In this document: in pieces, positions 1-11,246 of the stretch
Position numbering within the stretch: the stretch's first letter is position 1
How the letters are laid out: each line of letters starts with the position of its first letter
Assembly: GCA_037447655.1 (NCBI GenBank)
Contig: JBBHKE010002782.1
Coordinates: 149,851 to 213,850, forward strand
Length of the DNA: 64,000 nucleotides
Source of the DNA: Zygnema cylindricum
Taxonomy: Eukaryota; Streptophyta; Zygnematophyceae; Zygnematales; Zygnemataceae
Direction of reading: 5' to 3'
Notes under the pieces: model-generated
What the model was told of the DNA's origin: nothing
The model's input: the letters and a program-made list of their open reading frames with translations, nothing else
Databases searched by the model: none
Program-made: the position numbers and the translations under genes

Positions 1-1
1 T

Positions 2-1669
2 TCGGAGTTTGAGGGAGGAAGGAGGAGCAGCAAAAGATTACAGGAAAAACAAGCCGCTTACAAGGTAACTAAGCTATCTCACCCTAATGAGCCTCAGTCT
101 TACTCGGAGGTAGTGAATAGTCCAGAGAAAGAAAGATGGATTAGAGCTATAAATGATGAGATGGCTTCTATCATGGAAGCAAATACTTGGGAACTAGCAT
201 ATTGTCCTCCAGACATAAAACCTATTGGGTGTAAATGGGTATTTAAACTAAAACTGAACCCAAATAATACCATTGAAAGATATAAGGCGTGATTGGTAGC
301 GAAAGGGTTTACCCAAAAGGAGGGGATTGACTATGAGGAGACCTTTGCTCCAGTTGTTCGTTTCCCATCAGTAAGGATTCTCCTCAGTCTGGCAGCAGCG
401 AAAGACATGGAGATACATCAAATAGACATTAAGACTGCTTTCCTCAATGGTGAGTTAGAGGAAGAAATTTTCATGAGACAACCCGTGGGGTTCGTGGAAG
501 AAGGAGAAGAGAGCAAAGTCTGCAGGCTCATAAAGTCCTTATATGAACTAAAGCATGCTCCCCGACAGTCGAATAAGAAACTAGATGAGTTTCTTACCTG
601 TCTGGAATATATCCGTATCTGCTCTGACCATTCTATCTATATGTTTGAAGATGAGAATGGTGTCATTTTTATTGCAACTTATATGGATGATCTGCTTGTG
701 TTGATTAAATCCTTGGAAAAGATCAATAAGTTAAAAACAGATCTTAGAAGCAGATTTGATATGAAGGATTTAGGGGAGGCAAAATATATTTTGGGGATTC
801 AAATGGAGAGAGATAGGGGGAAGAAGATTATCAGACTTACTCAAAAGGAAGCAATAGGTAACATGCTTGAGAAATTCCAGATGGAAAATGTTACAGTTGT
901 ACCACTCCCATGGACTTGAAAAAAATTAGTGATGGGAGTGTAGAAGGAGGAGTGATGATCTTAGATGATCAAATGAGTACAGAAGAGAGAGAGAGTTTAT
1001 GAAGACTATTCCTTATAGACAGGTCGCAGGAAGTTTAATCTATTTTATTAATTGTTCGCGGCCGGACATAGCGGCAACAATCGGAGTACTCAGTATGAGT
1101 CTTAATGATCCAAAGAAGAGGGATTCGGAGGCAGCCAATAGAGTCATGAGATATCTGGTAGGAACCAGAGAGTTATGGTTGCACTTGGGAGGGGAGCATA
1201 TTGACATCACTACTTGGAGTGATGCCAGTTATGGGGACGCACCTATGAGACGATGCACTTCTGGGTATGTGTTGTATGTTGGGGAAGGTGCATGCTGTTG
1301 GAGCACTAAGCAACAAAAGGTGGTTGCTCAGTCCACTATGGAGGCTGAATACATGGCCTCTTGTTCTACTGTGAAAGATTTGATGTGGGTCAAGTCCTTG
1401 CTGCAAGAACTGAGGTATATGAAGGAGGGAGTGCATGAAGTGTTTTGTGATAATCAAGCGACCATAGCAATTGCAGCAAATCCAAAACATCATTTTAAGG
1501 CTAAACATATGGACATAAAATTAAGTAAGTTGAGAATAAAATAGTGAATCTTGTATATAGATCTGATGAGGAAATGGTAGCGGACATGATGACCAAACCT
1601 CTGCCCTCACCAAAGTTAAAATATTGTAGGGAAAAATGTGGATTAAAAGAGAAATTAACAATAGACTAG
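2..1669 (+). pseudogene. RE1 pol remnant: reverse transcriptase and RNase H
   Basis: The frame starts in the linker before RT, with the conserved GGRRSS-type stretch and then the WELA and KWVFKLKLNP motifs. The RT catalytic box reads YMDD at 680-691, where the relatives have YVDD. RNase H follows with TWSDASYGD, an EAEYMAS stretch and an FCDNQA stretch, then the KPLPSPKLKYCREKCGL tail and a stop at 1667-1669. The gene is dead: a TGA at 290-292 replaces an Arg codon (probably CGA) in KARLVAKG; one base is lost near 890 compared with RE5; a 2-base gain in a GA run near 990 shifts the frame before RNase H; and about 13 bases are missing near 1528. Confidence 0.9.
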
Positions 1670-1682
1670 AAAATAAGGGGAG
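1670..1682 (+). other. RE1 polypurine tract
   Basis: The run AAAATAAGGGGAG lies directly before the TGTTGAAAT start of the 3' LTR, where plus-strand DNA synthesis would be primed. The same run occurs in RE6. Confidence 0.8.
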
Positions 1683-2688
1683 TGTTGAAATAAGTAGTTT
1701 TTGTATTTTCTAGGTCTAAATTAAATTATCGGAAACATATATAGAAAATGATGGCAGCCTGCCTCCATCTCTTCTCTCTTTCCCCCATACTTGTTGTTGT
1801 CACTGAAGGAGAGAGAGAGCGATGGAGCCATGGCTGCCTCAGCTCCATAAGAAGGACTAAAGAGTGGCTTAAGTCACTCTCAACAAAAGGTTGAGTCCAG
1901 CAAGACTCGAACCCCCGACCGGTAGAGCCTTGCGTAGCCGTTAGCTCTAACCAGTCTGTCGTAGAAGTCCGTTAGATGATTTAGGGTTTCATTTATATTT
2001 AAACTATTGTATTACACTGAAATGATTTAACTGACATATGGACGAAACGAACATAGAACTTGTTAAGGTTTAGTGCGAACGTCATTTCGCACGAAACAAA
2101 TGTAACGGACATTTGTTTTAAACGGTCGACATTTAATGTCGGATTTAATCCGACGGCGCACGTCATCGCCGAGATCGCGGAATGGTCACTTTGGATTTTA
2201 TGGACGTGGCATGACGTGGCGCCGCGTGGAAGGATGACATTCGGTCGCGAGAATTCCGGAGAATATACGAACGAGTGGAAAAATGACACGCGTCCACTCA
2301 GTAGCCTTGTCGTACACCGACCGTACAGAAAGGACATCGGCCGTAGTACCTTTATGTACTTTACAGTAATATGATTGGTTCGTACTTTAGTAGATAGGGG
2401 TTGTGAGAGAGATTTACGACTTAGGAAATTTTGGTAGATAGACACCTCTCTCTCTAAGAGAGCCTTTTATAAATTGGCATTTTTGCCGGCTCATAACTTA
2501 TCGACTGGTTGGCCGTTTTCAGTGATTGTTTTTGCTACGGACTCAGGGGAGTCCAAGCTACACAAGGGTGCAATTAAATTGTCAGTTTTTTTTCTAGGGC
2601 AGCAGTGGTTGTGGCTTAAAGTGGGTTAGTTAAATACTATCTAGAGGCTTCCTGTATTCTGTGGTCCAAGGGAGGACACAGAATTGCA
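1683..2688 (+). repeat. RE1 3' LTR (lineage 1)
   Basis: The 1006-bp LTR starts TGTTGAAATAAG and ends ACAGAATTGCA. A TATA-like TATAAAT sits at 2468-2474, just after a CTCTCTCTAAGAGAG hairpin. An antisense tRNA-like module spans about 1900-1968, with the B-box complement at 1904-1913 and the A-box complement at 1943-1953. The last 20 bases correspond to the start of gag in RE5 (ATGGAGGACACAGAATT), but here the ATG has become AGG. The same LTR flanks RE5. Confidence 0.9.
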
Positions 2689-3936
2689 GTCAAGGAATGT
2701 TCAGAATTGTACTTTGCAATGAAAAGGGTGTTCTCTACTCGTGTGGAAGTGATATGATGCTTTGGCACAAGAGGTTGGGGCATGTGAATCTAGATAGATT
2801 AAAGAAAATGAAGAAAAAAAAAATAGTGGATGGAATTGAGTTTGGAGATGATGAGACCTCAGAAGATTGTAGTGGATGTGCCCAAAGGAAGATTCATAGA
2901 CTTCCATTTCCAAAAGCATCCACATTTAGAAGAGAGAAAGTATTAGATCTAGTTCACACTGATGTTTGGGGACCAGCTAGGTATGTTTAATTTAGGGGGA
3001 AAAGATGGATGCTAACCATTACAAATGATTCGTCTAGATACACTAAGGTATATTTTCTTAGACATAAGTCAGAGGTACTAAGATGTTTCAAAGAATACAA
3101 AGTATGGAGTGAAAAATTACATGAAACCTCAATAAAAGAGATAAGAAGTGATAATGGGAAAGAATACACCTCAAATGAATTTGAAGAATTTATTAAAGAA
3201 GAAGGAATCCATCATGAGAAAACTGTTCTTTATAATCCAAAACAAAATGGTGTAGCAGAAAGAGTGAATAGAACTTTAAGAGATATGTCCAGAAGTATGC
3301 TAACTGATAAAAGAATAGGATTGCAGTTTTGGGCTGAGTCTATGAACTATGCTAACTTTATCAAAAATAGAGTGCTAACTTCGGTAAATAAGGAGGAAAC
3401 TCCATATAAAAAGTGGATGGGAAGAAAACCAGATTCGTCTAGTTTGAGAGTGTTCGGAAGTCAAGTCTACAGTTTGGATTCGCATAAGACTAAATGGAAG
3501 TTAGAGGGAAGAGGGAAACCAGGATATCTTGTAGGATATGATGAGAGCACAAAAGGATATCGAGTATATGACTTGAAAAAGAGAGATATCATTCTGGTAA
3601 AACACATAGTGGTGATGAATGAAGTAAAGTCTATTGATCCATTCAAATATAACAAAGAAGTCAAAATCAGATTTGAATCGGGTCAGTATTCTGACTTTGA
3701 ATTGGGAAATGAAGAAAAGGAAGACGGGGAGAAGGAAAAATCTGCAGATGTACCAAAGGAGAAGGACGAAAAGACAACATCCGAGGAAACACCACAATAC
3801 GAAATGGAAACCGATAAGGAACTTGATCAAACATCGGAATTGGAAGATAGGGGAGATGAAAATCTTCCTAAACGAAACCTGAGGATGCCTTCCATACCGG
3901 CGTTATATTTTGAAGGAGGAAGAAGAAGTAGTAAAC
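2689..3936 (+). pseudogene. RE2 pre-integrase zinc finger and integrase
   Basis: The fragment begins in the SQGMFR stretch. A His-Cys zinc finger follows (HKRLGHVN, then CSGCAQRK), near 2764-2890. The integrase core holds the first Asp in HTDVWGP, the second in RSDNGKEYTS and the Glu in QNGVAERVNRTL. The C-terminal region includes VFGSQVYSLD and a GYLVGYDESTKGYRVYDL block, then a charged linker rich in Lys and Glu. A TAA at 2988-2990 and a frame change to the next open stretch at 3009 break the core just after GPAR. The frame ends where the solo LTR is inserted, inside the GGRRSSK motif. Confidence 0.88.
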
Positions 3937-5115
3937 TGAAAATCTGAGACCTCCATTGGCCCTCAGAGTAAGCAGATCCAAAAGAAGCTTATCTAGATAG
4001 TGCCGACTCCAAGTTTATATAAACCCAAATGACTGACCCCTTGACAATCAGAACCCGAATATAGATTCACCCCTGTGAAATAACACTTTCTGTGTGCTCA
4101 GTTCCACCACAGAATGCAAAGTTAGAATATAACTGTTGGATAACATTCCCCACTTTGACTTTCCCTTAGATATGCAGCCACCCTGGCAAGCAAACACTCT
4201 GACCAGCTACACCCTTGTGTAGCCTGGACTCCCGTGAGTCTGCAGCAAAAAGAATCACTGAAAATGGTCAAGTAAATTAATAGTTATGGCTGGCCAAAGT
4301 TTGCCATTTATACAAGGTGCTCTCTGGGAGAGGGGCCGCTACCACCTAAATTTTCTAAGTCCTATCTCTCTCTAAAACTTTATCTACTGACGTACGGCAC
4401 CAATCAAATTAATGTGTCGTACATAAAAGTACAGGTGCCGGTGTACTTTCTGTACGGCCATCGTACGACATGGCCAAAATGTCGACACATGTCATATCCG
4501 GATTTGTTCTCGTAATCTTCGAAGTTGCCACGATCCAATGTCATTGTACCACGCGTCATCCTACGTGGCGATGACCGCAAACCGCCACGATTCTCTTCCG
4601 CGATCTCGGCATCCTTCCCGGCCGTACGATCAAAACTAGATTTTAATCGTAGCCGTCATAAATACTTGCGCGGTATTTGTTTCGTTATCGAAACAAAATG
4701 CGTGATATCTGTTTCTTTTCCGTACCGTACTCCGTACTCTACATAACTCAATCTATGCATCCCGAGTAAAGTTTCAGTTGAATGAATTAGTCTACGTGTA
4801 AGCCTATATATAATTATCAAACCGTATATCATTTAACAACAGTCTAAACTAAGCGGTTAAGGCTAAAGTCTAATTTGGCGGTCGGCAGGTACCCGGATCA
4901 AATCTCCGGTCCGTCATACATTTTAGGTATCAAGACTTGCCTTCCTCTCCTCTTTGGACAGCCTAGGCAGCCATGGATCTAACTCCTCCTCAAGTCTTCA
5001 GTGACTGCGACAAGTGTGGGGACTTGAGTGAAGAGTTAGAGGCAAGCTGTCAGTGTCTCTTCTTTTGTCTCTTATTTTACAATCTCTAGACCTAGAAAAT
5101 ACTTAAATTTCAACA
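3937..5115 (-). repeat. Solo LTR (lineage 2 type) inserted in RE2
   Basis: This is a lone LTR in reverse orientation, flanked by the direct repeat TAAAC (3932-3936 and 5116-5120). No internal retroelement sequence is attached, which is the usual product of recombination between the two LTRs of one element. In its own orientation it starts TGTTGAAATTTAAG and ends ATGGAGGTCTCAGATTTTCA, the gag-start motif seen in RE6. Read on the plus strand it holds a tRNA-like segment at about 4850-4915, including GGATCAAATC near 4895. Confidence 0.92.
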
Positions 5116-5120
5116 TAAAC

Positions 5121-6760
5121 GGCCTCAAGAAAGACATGTAAATAACAAACTCACAAAGATGTCTCTTCCAAAGGAACCTTAAACATAATTCGAGGCCATA
5201 AATACCCTTTAAAGTAGCCGGTGGATCACTGCCATCAATGAAGAAATGGCCTCTATTATGGAAGCCAGTACATGGGAGTTGGTAGATTGTCCATCGGACA
5301 GAAAACCAATGGATGTAAGTGGGTTTTTAAGCTTAAACTAAACCCAGATAATACTATTGAAAGATATAAGGCTAGGTTGGTACCCAAAGTTTGTACTTAG
5401 AAAGAAGGAATAGACTATGAAGAAACCTTTGCACCGGTTGTCAGATTTCCTTGTGTCAGAATCCTCTTAAGTTTAGCCGTAGCAGAGGATAGTACACCAG
5501 ATGGATATTAAGACCGCCTTCTTACACGGAGAGTTGAAAGAAAAAATCTACTTGAGGCAACCGGAAGGATTTGTGGAAAGTGGAGAAGAAAGCAAGGTGT
5601 GCAAACTGATAAAACCACTTTATGGCCTTAAGCAAGCCCCGCGACAATGGAACATAAAATTGGATGAATTTTTGACAGGTTTGGGATACATAAGAATAAG
5701 TTCAGATCACTCCATATATATATATATATTTGAGGATGAAAATGGAGTGATATTTATTGCTATTTATATTGATGATTTGTAAGTCTTAAGCAAGTCCTTA
5801 GATAAAATTAACAAACTCAAACAAGATCTGAGAACTCGGTTTGACATGAAAGATCTCGGCAAAGCAAAATACATTTTGGGGATTCAAATGGAGAGGGATA
5901 GAGGGAATAAAATTATAAGACTCACTCAAAATGAAGCTATCGGTAATATGCTAGAGAAGTTTCAAATGGAGGAAGCAAAAAGGTGTACCACTCCTATGGA
6001 TCTAAAGAAAATATCAGAGTTGGTTGAAGAGGGAGTAATATTGATTTTGAATGATAAGATGGATGAGGAAGAAAAGAGGTTTATGGAAGGAATTCTTTAT
6101 AGGCAAATTGTAGGCAGTTTAATTTACTTTATGAATTATACACGTCCGAACCTAGCTGCCGCTATAGGCGTTCTCAGTAGAAGTCGAAATGAACCTAGAA
6201 AAAGAGACTGGGAAGCAGCCAAAAGAGTGATGAGGTATTTGGTGGGAATAAGGGAATTATGGTTGCATTTGGGAGGGGAGCACACTGACATCACCACTTG
6301 GAGTGATGCCCGTTATGGGGATATGCCTTTGAGACGATGTACAACTGGATATTTGTTGCAAATTGGGTCTGGTGCATGCTGTTAGAGTAGTAAACAACAG
6401 AAAGTAGTTGCTCAGTCCACTACGGAGGCTGAATACATGGCTTCATGTGCTGCCACTAAAGAATTAATGTGGGTAAAATCTCTACTCGAAGAACTTGGGT
6501 TCATGAAATTTGGGACTCAGAATGTCTTTTGTGATAATCAAGTTGCTATCTCTATCGCACCTAATCCAAAACACCATTTCAAAGCTAAACATATGGATAT
6601 AAGACTAAGCTTTGTCAAAGAGAAGGTTGAGAATAAAATAATTAAATTGGTTCATTAAAGTGATAAAGAGATGATTGCAGATATGATGACAAAACCGGTA
6701 CCTTCTCCTAAAATAAAATTCAACAAAGAAAATTGTGGACTTAAATTAAAAGTTGCCTAA
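5121..6760 (+). pseudogene. RE2 reverse transcriptase and RNase H
   Basis: The frame resumes after the solo LTR in the linker (QERHVNNKLTK) and carries several stops before RT. The finger and palm regions are open from 5501: [23 protein letters not shown], then a YIDD catalytic box at about 5768, directly followed by a stop at 5780-5782. An AT microsatellite near 5715-5732 adds extra Ile-Tyr codons. RNase H is recognisable (TWSDARYGD, EAEYMAS, FCDNQVA), with a Trp-to-TAG stop at 6382-6384 and another stop at 6656-6658. The final TAA is at 6758-6760. Confidence 0.88.
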
Positions 6761-6773
6761 GATTTAAGAGGAG
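6761..6773 (+). other. RE2 polypurine tract
   Basis: GATTTAAGAGGAG directly precedes the TGTTGAAAAG start of the LTR. Confidence 0.7.
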
Positions 6774-6822
6774 TGTTGAAAAGAAGTAATTAATATTCAC
6801 TTTTTAATTTAGACTCTAAAGT

Positions 6823-6899
<77 letters not shown>

Positions 6900-7802
6900 C
6901 CATGGCTGCCGCCATAGTCAAAAAGAAATAAGAAGACAGGCAGACAGATAAATAGATTGCCAAAATGATGCCCTGAACGAGATTTGAACCTAGGTCTACA
7001 AAGTATTATATACGCCTTAACCAATAAGTCGTTAACGAAAAGATACACGTTTCAGTTTGCTATGTATTTAAAGTGTTACGCAAAACGTCACTTTCATTAA
7101 AACATACCAAAATTGACGAAACCACATCTATAGTCAAATGGCGCTCGCGAACGCGAATCTAACCGTGTAAAATACATGATCGGACAGACGTCGTCGCCCC
7201 TGCCAAACCCGAATGAATCTTTGGCGGCTTTTGAACATAGCGGCACGGTGTGCCACGTGGCGCCACATCATTGGACGCTGAAAAAGATGGGAGGAGGAAC
7301 GATGGCTCCCATGTTGACAAGTGTCAACCAGAAGGCCATGTTGTACAATGGTCATACAAGAAGCACAATCGGACGCCGGAAAAGATGGGAGGAGGAACGA
7401 TGGCTCCCATGTTGACGTAGAATGGCCGTACATAAAGTACAACGGCACGTGTAGCTTTATGTACCATACACTATTATGATTGGTGCCGTACATCCGTAGA
7501 TAGAGTTTTAGAGAGAGATAGGACTTATAAAAATTTGATAGACTGGACCTTCTCTCCGAGAGAGCTGTTGTACAAAAAGGTCAACTTTGACCCTTCATAA
7601 CTTACTGCTTATGGGAGCAAATTCAGAGATTCTTTTTGCTATCGACTCAAGGGAGTCTTGCCTTTAGAGGGGTAAAGATGGTCAGTGTTTTTGTCTGCCA
7701 GGGTGGCAGTTATTCTTGCTGAAACACAAAGGGGTCAGGGTTATCTTAGACGCTTCGTGTGAGCTGCCTACTCTGAGGTCCTATGGAGGTCTTAGAGTTC
7801 TA
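6774..7802 (+). repeat. Hybrid LTR shared by RE2 and RE3
   Basis: The LTR starts TGTTGAAAAGAAG after the RE2 purine tract and ends GAGTTCTA directly before the RE3 primer-binding site. Its first about 640 bp resemble the TGTTGAAAAG-type fragments at 53207-53760 and 15237-15695; its last about 390 bp match the solo LTR at 11247-12280. At the join, a segment of about 33 bp (GATGGGAGGAGGAACGATGG and on) is present twice, at about 7288-7320 and 7384-7416. It holds a long GA microsatellite and an antisense tRNA-like module at about 6971-7034, with a GGTTCAAATCT B-box complement. Confidence 0.8.
6824..6896 (+). repeat. GA dinucleotide microsatellite
   Basis: About 36 uninterrupted AG/GA units lie in the 5' part of the hybrid LTR. 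Related LTRs have only short GA runs here, so it expanded after insertion. Confidence 0.95.
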
Positions 7803-7817
7803 GGTTATGGGCCCACC
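7803..7817 (+). other. RE3 primer-binding site (half tRNA-iMet type)
   Basis: GGTTATGGGCCCACC directly follows the LTR. It is the reverse complement of the anticodon arm of plant initiator tRNA-Met as I remember that sequence, and nearly equals the primer site of Drosophila copia. Confidence 0.85.
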
Positions 7818-10800
7818 ATCTAGGGTGCCCATATTCAATAGAGCTGGCTTCATATACTGAGAAAGTATGATGACAGGAGCTCTATGTGAGAAACGGTTTT
7901 GGGGAATAGTGAGTGGACTGGTGAGGTGTCCATCCAGTCTTGGGATACCCCCAGGGTTTACAGGAGGTAGATTCACTAGATATGGAGATCCATCTTCAAC
8001 GGAGGAGACAAAGGAAGGAGAGGTGGTGGACAAAGGAAAAGAGAAAGAGAGAGTCACACCAATAACAACCGGTTCGGCATTCATGTCACCTATTCCCAGA
8101 AACAAGGAGAATGATATCTATACCTAGGACTACAACAATATGGCGGCTAAGCACTTCATCCTCCGCCATCTTACTCAAGGTTTTGCGTCTCCCCATTTGC
8201 AGGTAGAGAGGGCATCCGATCTTTGGGTGGCTCTCATAGAGATGTACCGAAGTGGTACGATTCAGCAACAACAGTTGGCTGATAAGAAAATTAAGGAGTA
8301 TGTATACAAAGGAGGGAAGATGCTGGATTTTTGCAATGAGCTTGCCACACTTTTCATGGAACTAGAGAGTACTGGAAAAGTATTTAGTGAAAAGGAAAAG
8401 GTTAACTGTTTACTGATAAAGCTACCCGATGAGTTCGAGAATATAGTCAACCGTGTGCATGACTTGGCGGACTCAAGGTGGATTTGGAATTCAGTGGTAG
8501 GGATGATTCTCGTTCGGGAGAATACAATTGAGATCCGAAAGGGAGGAAAGAGTGGGCAAGCTTTGGAAGGCTAGGACCGATTAGAGAAACAATGATTCCT
8601 GAAAACAGGCTGGAAATTATCAAGGGGAGGGGCAGAAAAATCAGACCGAGGAGTTCGGACCAAGGTCACCCAAGGGTTTGTGCCATTTTTGTAAAAATCC
8701 GAGGCACTATATGGTTGAATGCACTAAGTTAACCGAGTTGCGGTTAAAGAAGGGGCAGACTGGTGGATCCTCGAGAGGAAAGAAAAAGGCCCTTGTGACA
8801 GAGGTACATGAGGCGGAATCTGAGGACAAGGACGATGAAGTCCTATTGGATGAGGAGTTGGAAGCGAAAAACGAGGTCGAAATTCCACGAAAGCAGAAAT
8901 GTGATCTCGGTGGATTGAAAGATGAAGCAGGCTGGATTGTAGATTCAGGTGCATCCCTGCACATGTGTAAAGATCAACACCTGTTCACTAAGATAAGAAA
9001 GATTCTCACCGTAGAGATAGAGTACGGTGATGGGAGGATAGTCACTACTACTCTTGTAGGATCGGTAGATCTAAAAGTGTTAGTAGAAGGAAAGACATCT
9101 ATAGTTACATTCTCCGATGTGTTGTTTATTCCAAAGCTGAACAAAAACCTCATCTCTATGTCTGTATTAGATGATAAGGGTTTTGATACTAGCACTAAGA
9201 AAGGAGTCTTTAGTGCTAGTTTTCAGGAGGAAGTTTATTTCACTGCTGAAAAAGGTAGCCAAGGGATGTTTAGGCTGATTTTAAGCAATGAAAAGAAGAA
9301 ACTTTATTATGTTGGTGTTCATGATATAATGTTGTGACATAAGAGGCTTGGGCATGTGAATCTAGATAAGTTAAGAGAGATGAAAAAGATGAGAGTAGTG
9401 GAAGGGATTCAGCTCGGTGAAAGTGAGAATCTAAGTGATTGTAGTGGATGTGCTCAAGGTAAAGCACATTGGTTACCCTTCCCAAAAATTGCCACCTATA
9501 AGGGAGAAAAGATTCTAGATTTAGTACACACCAGATATATAGGGACCTCCAAGAGTACCCTCGGTTAGAGGAAAGAGGTTTATGTTGACAATAAGCGATG
9601 ACTGGTCTCGATACTTTACAGTCTACTTCTTAAAAAACAAAGTCTGAAACATCAACTTACTTCAAAGAATATAAAGCCAGAAGTGGGAAGTTGCATGGAA
9701 CCCCCATTAAGAGAATAAGGAGTGATAATGGGGGGGAATATACCTCTAACCAGTTTGAGGAATACTTAAGAGACGAGGGGGTTCAGCACCGAAAAATCGT
9801 ACCATATTACTTGGAACAAAACGGGGTGGCTGAGAGGTTCGATCGAACACTAGGAGATAGTGCTTGCAATATGTTGGCTGACAAGAAAATAGGAAAGAGA
9901 TTTTGGGTAGTAGCAATGAACTGTGCCAACTACATTTAGAATAGAGTCCTTACCTCAGCTGTAAAGGTGATGACACCTTATGAGAGATGGGTGGGAAGGA
10001 AAGCAAATATCTCTCACCTTAAAGTATTGGGTAGCCAAGTTAACACTCTTGACACGGATAGGAAAAACTAGAAACTAGATGCTAAGGGAAAACCTGGATA
10101 CTTTATATCTCTCACCTTAAAGTATTCGGTAGCCAAATTTACACTCTTGACACAGATAGGAAAAACTGGAAACTAGATGCTAAGGGAAAACCTGGATACT
10201 TTGTAGGATATGATAAGGATGTCAAGGGATATAGAGTCTATGACTTAGCAAAGAGAGATATCATTCTGGTCAAACACCTAGTTCTCATGGATGAAGGGAA
10301 GTCATTTGACCTCTTTAAATATACCAAGAAGATAAGAATCAGATTTGAGTATGAAGGTGAGGAGGACTCCGTCCTTCCTAAAAGGGACATGAGTGAAACA
10401 GGAATTGCAGTTTCAGGGGAGATCCAAGACACAGGAGATCTATCGGAAACCTCATGCATTCTTATGGACTCCGAGGAGACAGAAGAGGAGGAACCGGAAC
10501 CGGATTCCATGGATAGGGGAGCCGATGAGACAGTAAGGAGAAATCCAAGACTTCCCTCCATCTCAACTTCGGAGTTTGAGGGGGGGAGAAGGAGCAGCAA
10601 ACGGATTCATGAAAAACAAGTCGCTTATAAGGTAACTAAGCTATCTCACCCAGATGAGCCTCAGTCATACTCGGCATTAGTGAACAGTGCGGAGAAAGAC
10701 AGATGGATTAGAGCCATATATGATGAGATGGCCTCTATCATTGAAGAAATACTTGGGAACTAGCGGAGTGTCCTCTGGACAGAAAACCGATTGGTTGTAA

Positions 10801-11246
10801 ATGGGTGTTTAAACTAAAACTAAACCCAGATAATACCATTGATAGATATAAGGCTCGATTGGTAGCAAAGGGGTTTACCCAAAAGGAGGGGATTGACTAT
10901 GAGGAGACTTTTGCTCCAGTTGTTCAGTTCCCATCAGTAAGGATTCTCCTCAGTGTGGCAGCAGCGGAAGACAAGGAAATACACCAGATGGACATTAAGA
11001 CTACTTTTCTTAATGGTGAGTTAGAGGAAGAAATTTTCGTGAGGCAACCCGAGGGGTTCGTGGAATAAGGAGAAGAGAGCAAAGTCTGCAGGCTCATAAA
11101 GTCCTTATATGGACTGAAGTAAGCTCCCAGATAGTGGAATAAGAAACTAAATGAGTTTCTCACCGGTCTGGGATATATCCGGATTAGTTCTAACCATTCT
11201 ATCTATATGTTTGAGGATGAGAATGGTGTCATTTTAAAAAACAATA
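7807..11246 (+). pseudogene. RE3 gag, protease, integrase and start of RT
   Basis: Gag starts at the ATG within the primer site with MGPPSRVP, and soon hits a Trp-to-TGA stop at 7858-7860. The middle of gag is open at 8140-8574 (LRHLTQGF, LPDEFENIVNRV). A perfect CCHC zinc knuckle (CHFCKNPRHYMVEC) lies near 8678-8722, and the protease motif DSGA near 8942. A Trp-to-TGA stop at 9335-9337 breaks the pre-integrase region. Integrase retains RSDNGGEYTS and QNGVAERFDRT. A 98-bp tandem duplication at 10008-10203 disrupts its C-terminal part. RT starts at about 10805, has a stop at 11066-11068, and is cut by the solo LTR before the YVDD box. Confidence 0.87.
10008..10203 (+). repeat. 98-bp tandem duplication in RE3 integrase
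   Basis: Two copies of a 98-bp unit (10008-10105 and 10106-10203) begin TATCTCTCACCTTAAAGTATT and differ at a few bases. The unit is not a multiple of three, so it also shifts the frame. RE5 has one copy. Confidence 0.9.

Larger units (their letters stand above)
1..2688 (+). mobile_element. RE1: Ty1/copia retrotransposon, 3' part (lineage 1)
   Basis: The window opens inside this element. It shows the end of the polyprotein (reverse transcriptase and RNase H), a purine-rich tract and a complete 3' LTR. Directly after the LTR the sequence continues as coding DNA of another copia element, RE2, in the middle of its pre-integrase region, so RE1 is nested in RE2. The five bases after the LTR (GTCAA) are the expected right copy of the target duplication; the left copy lies outside the window. 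RE1 closely resembles RE5 at 33698-46469, which shows what the missing 5' part probably looks like. Confidence 0.9.
2689..6773 (+). mobile_element. RE2: Ty1/copia retrotransposon, internal part
   Basis: The body of this element is interrupted by RE1 on the left and by a solo LTR at 3937-5115. Its gag and protease lie left of the window. It ends at its own polypurine tract and runs into the LTR at 6774, which is a hybrid and also serves as the 5' LTR of RE3. RE2 resembles RE6 more than RE5 in RNase H and in the linker before RT. Confidence 0.88.

Noticed and set aside
1999-2445. Overlapping open frames of 104 codons (plus) and about 148 codons (minus) that recur in the RE1 and both RE5 LTRs
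   Set aside because: They lie in LTR promoter sequence and match no known family. They recur because the LTR copies are alike, and the corresponding RE3 LTR does not keep the same frame.
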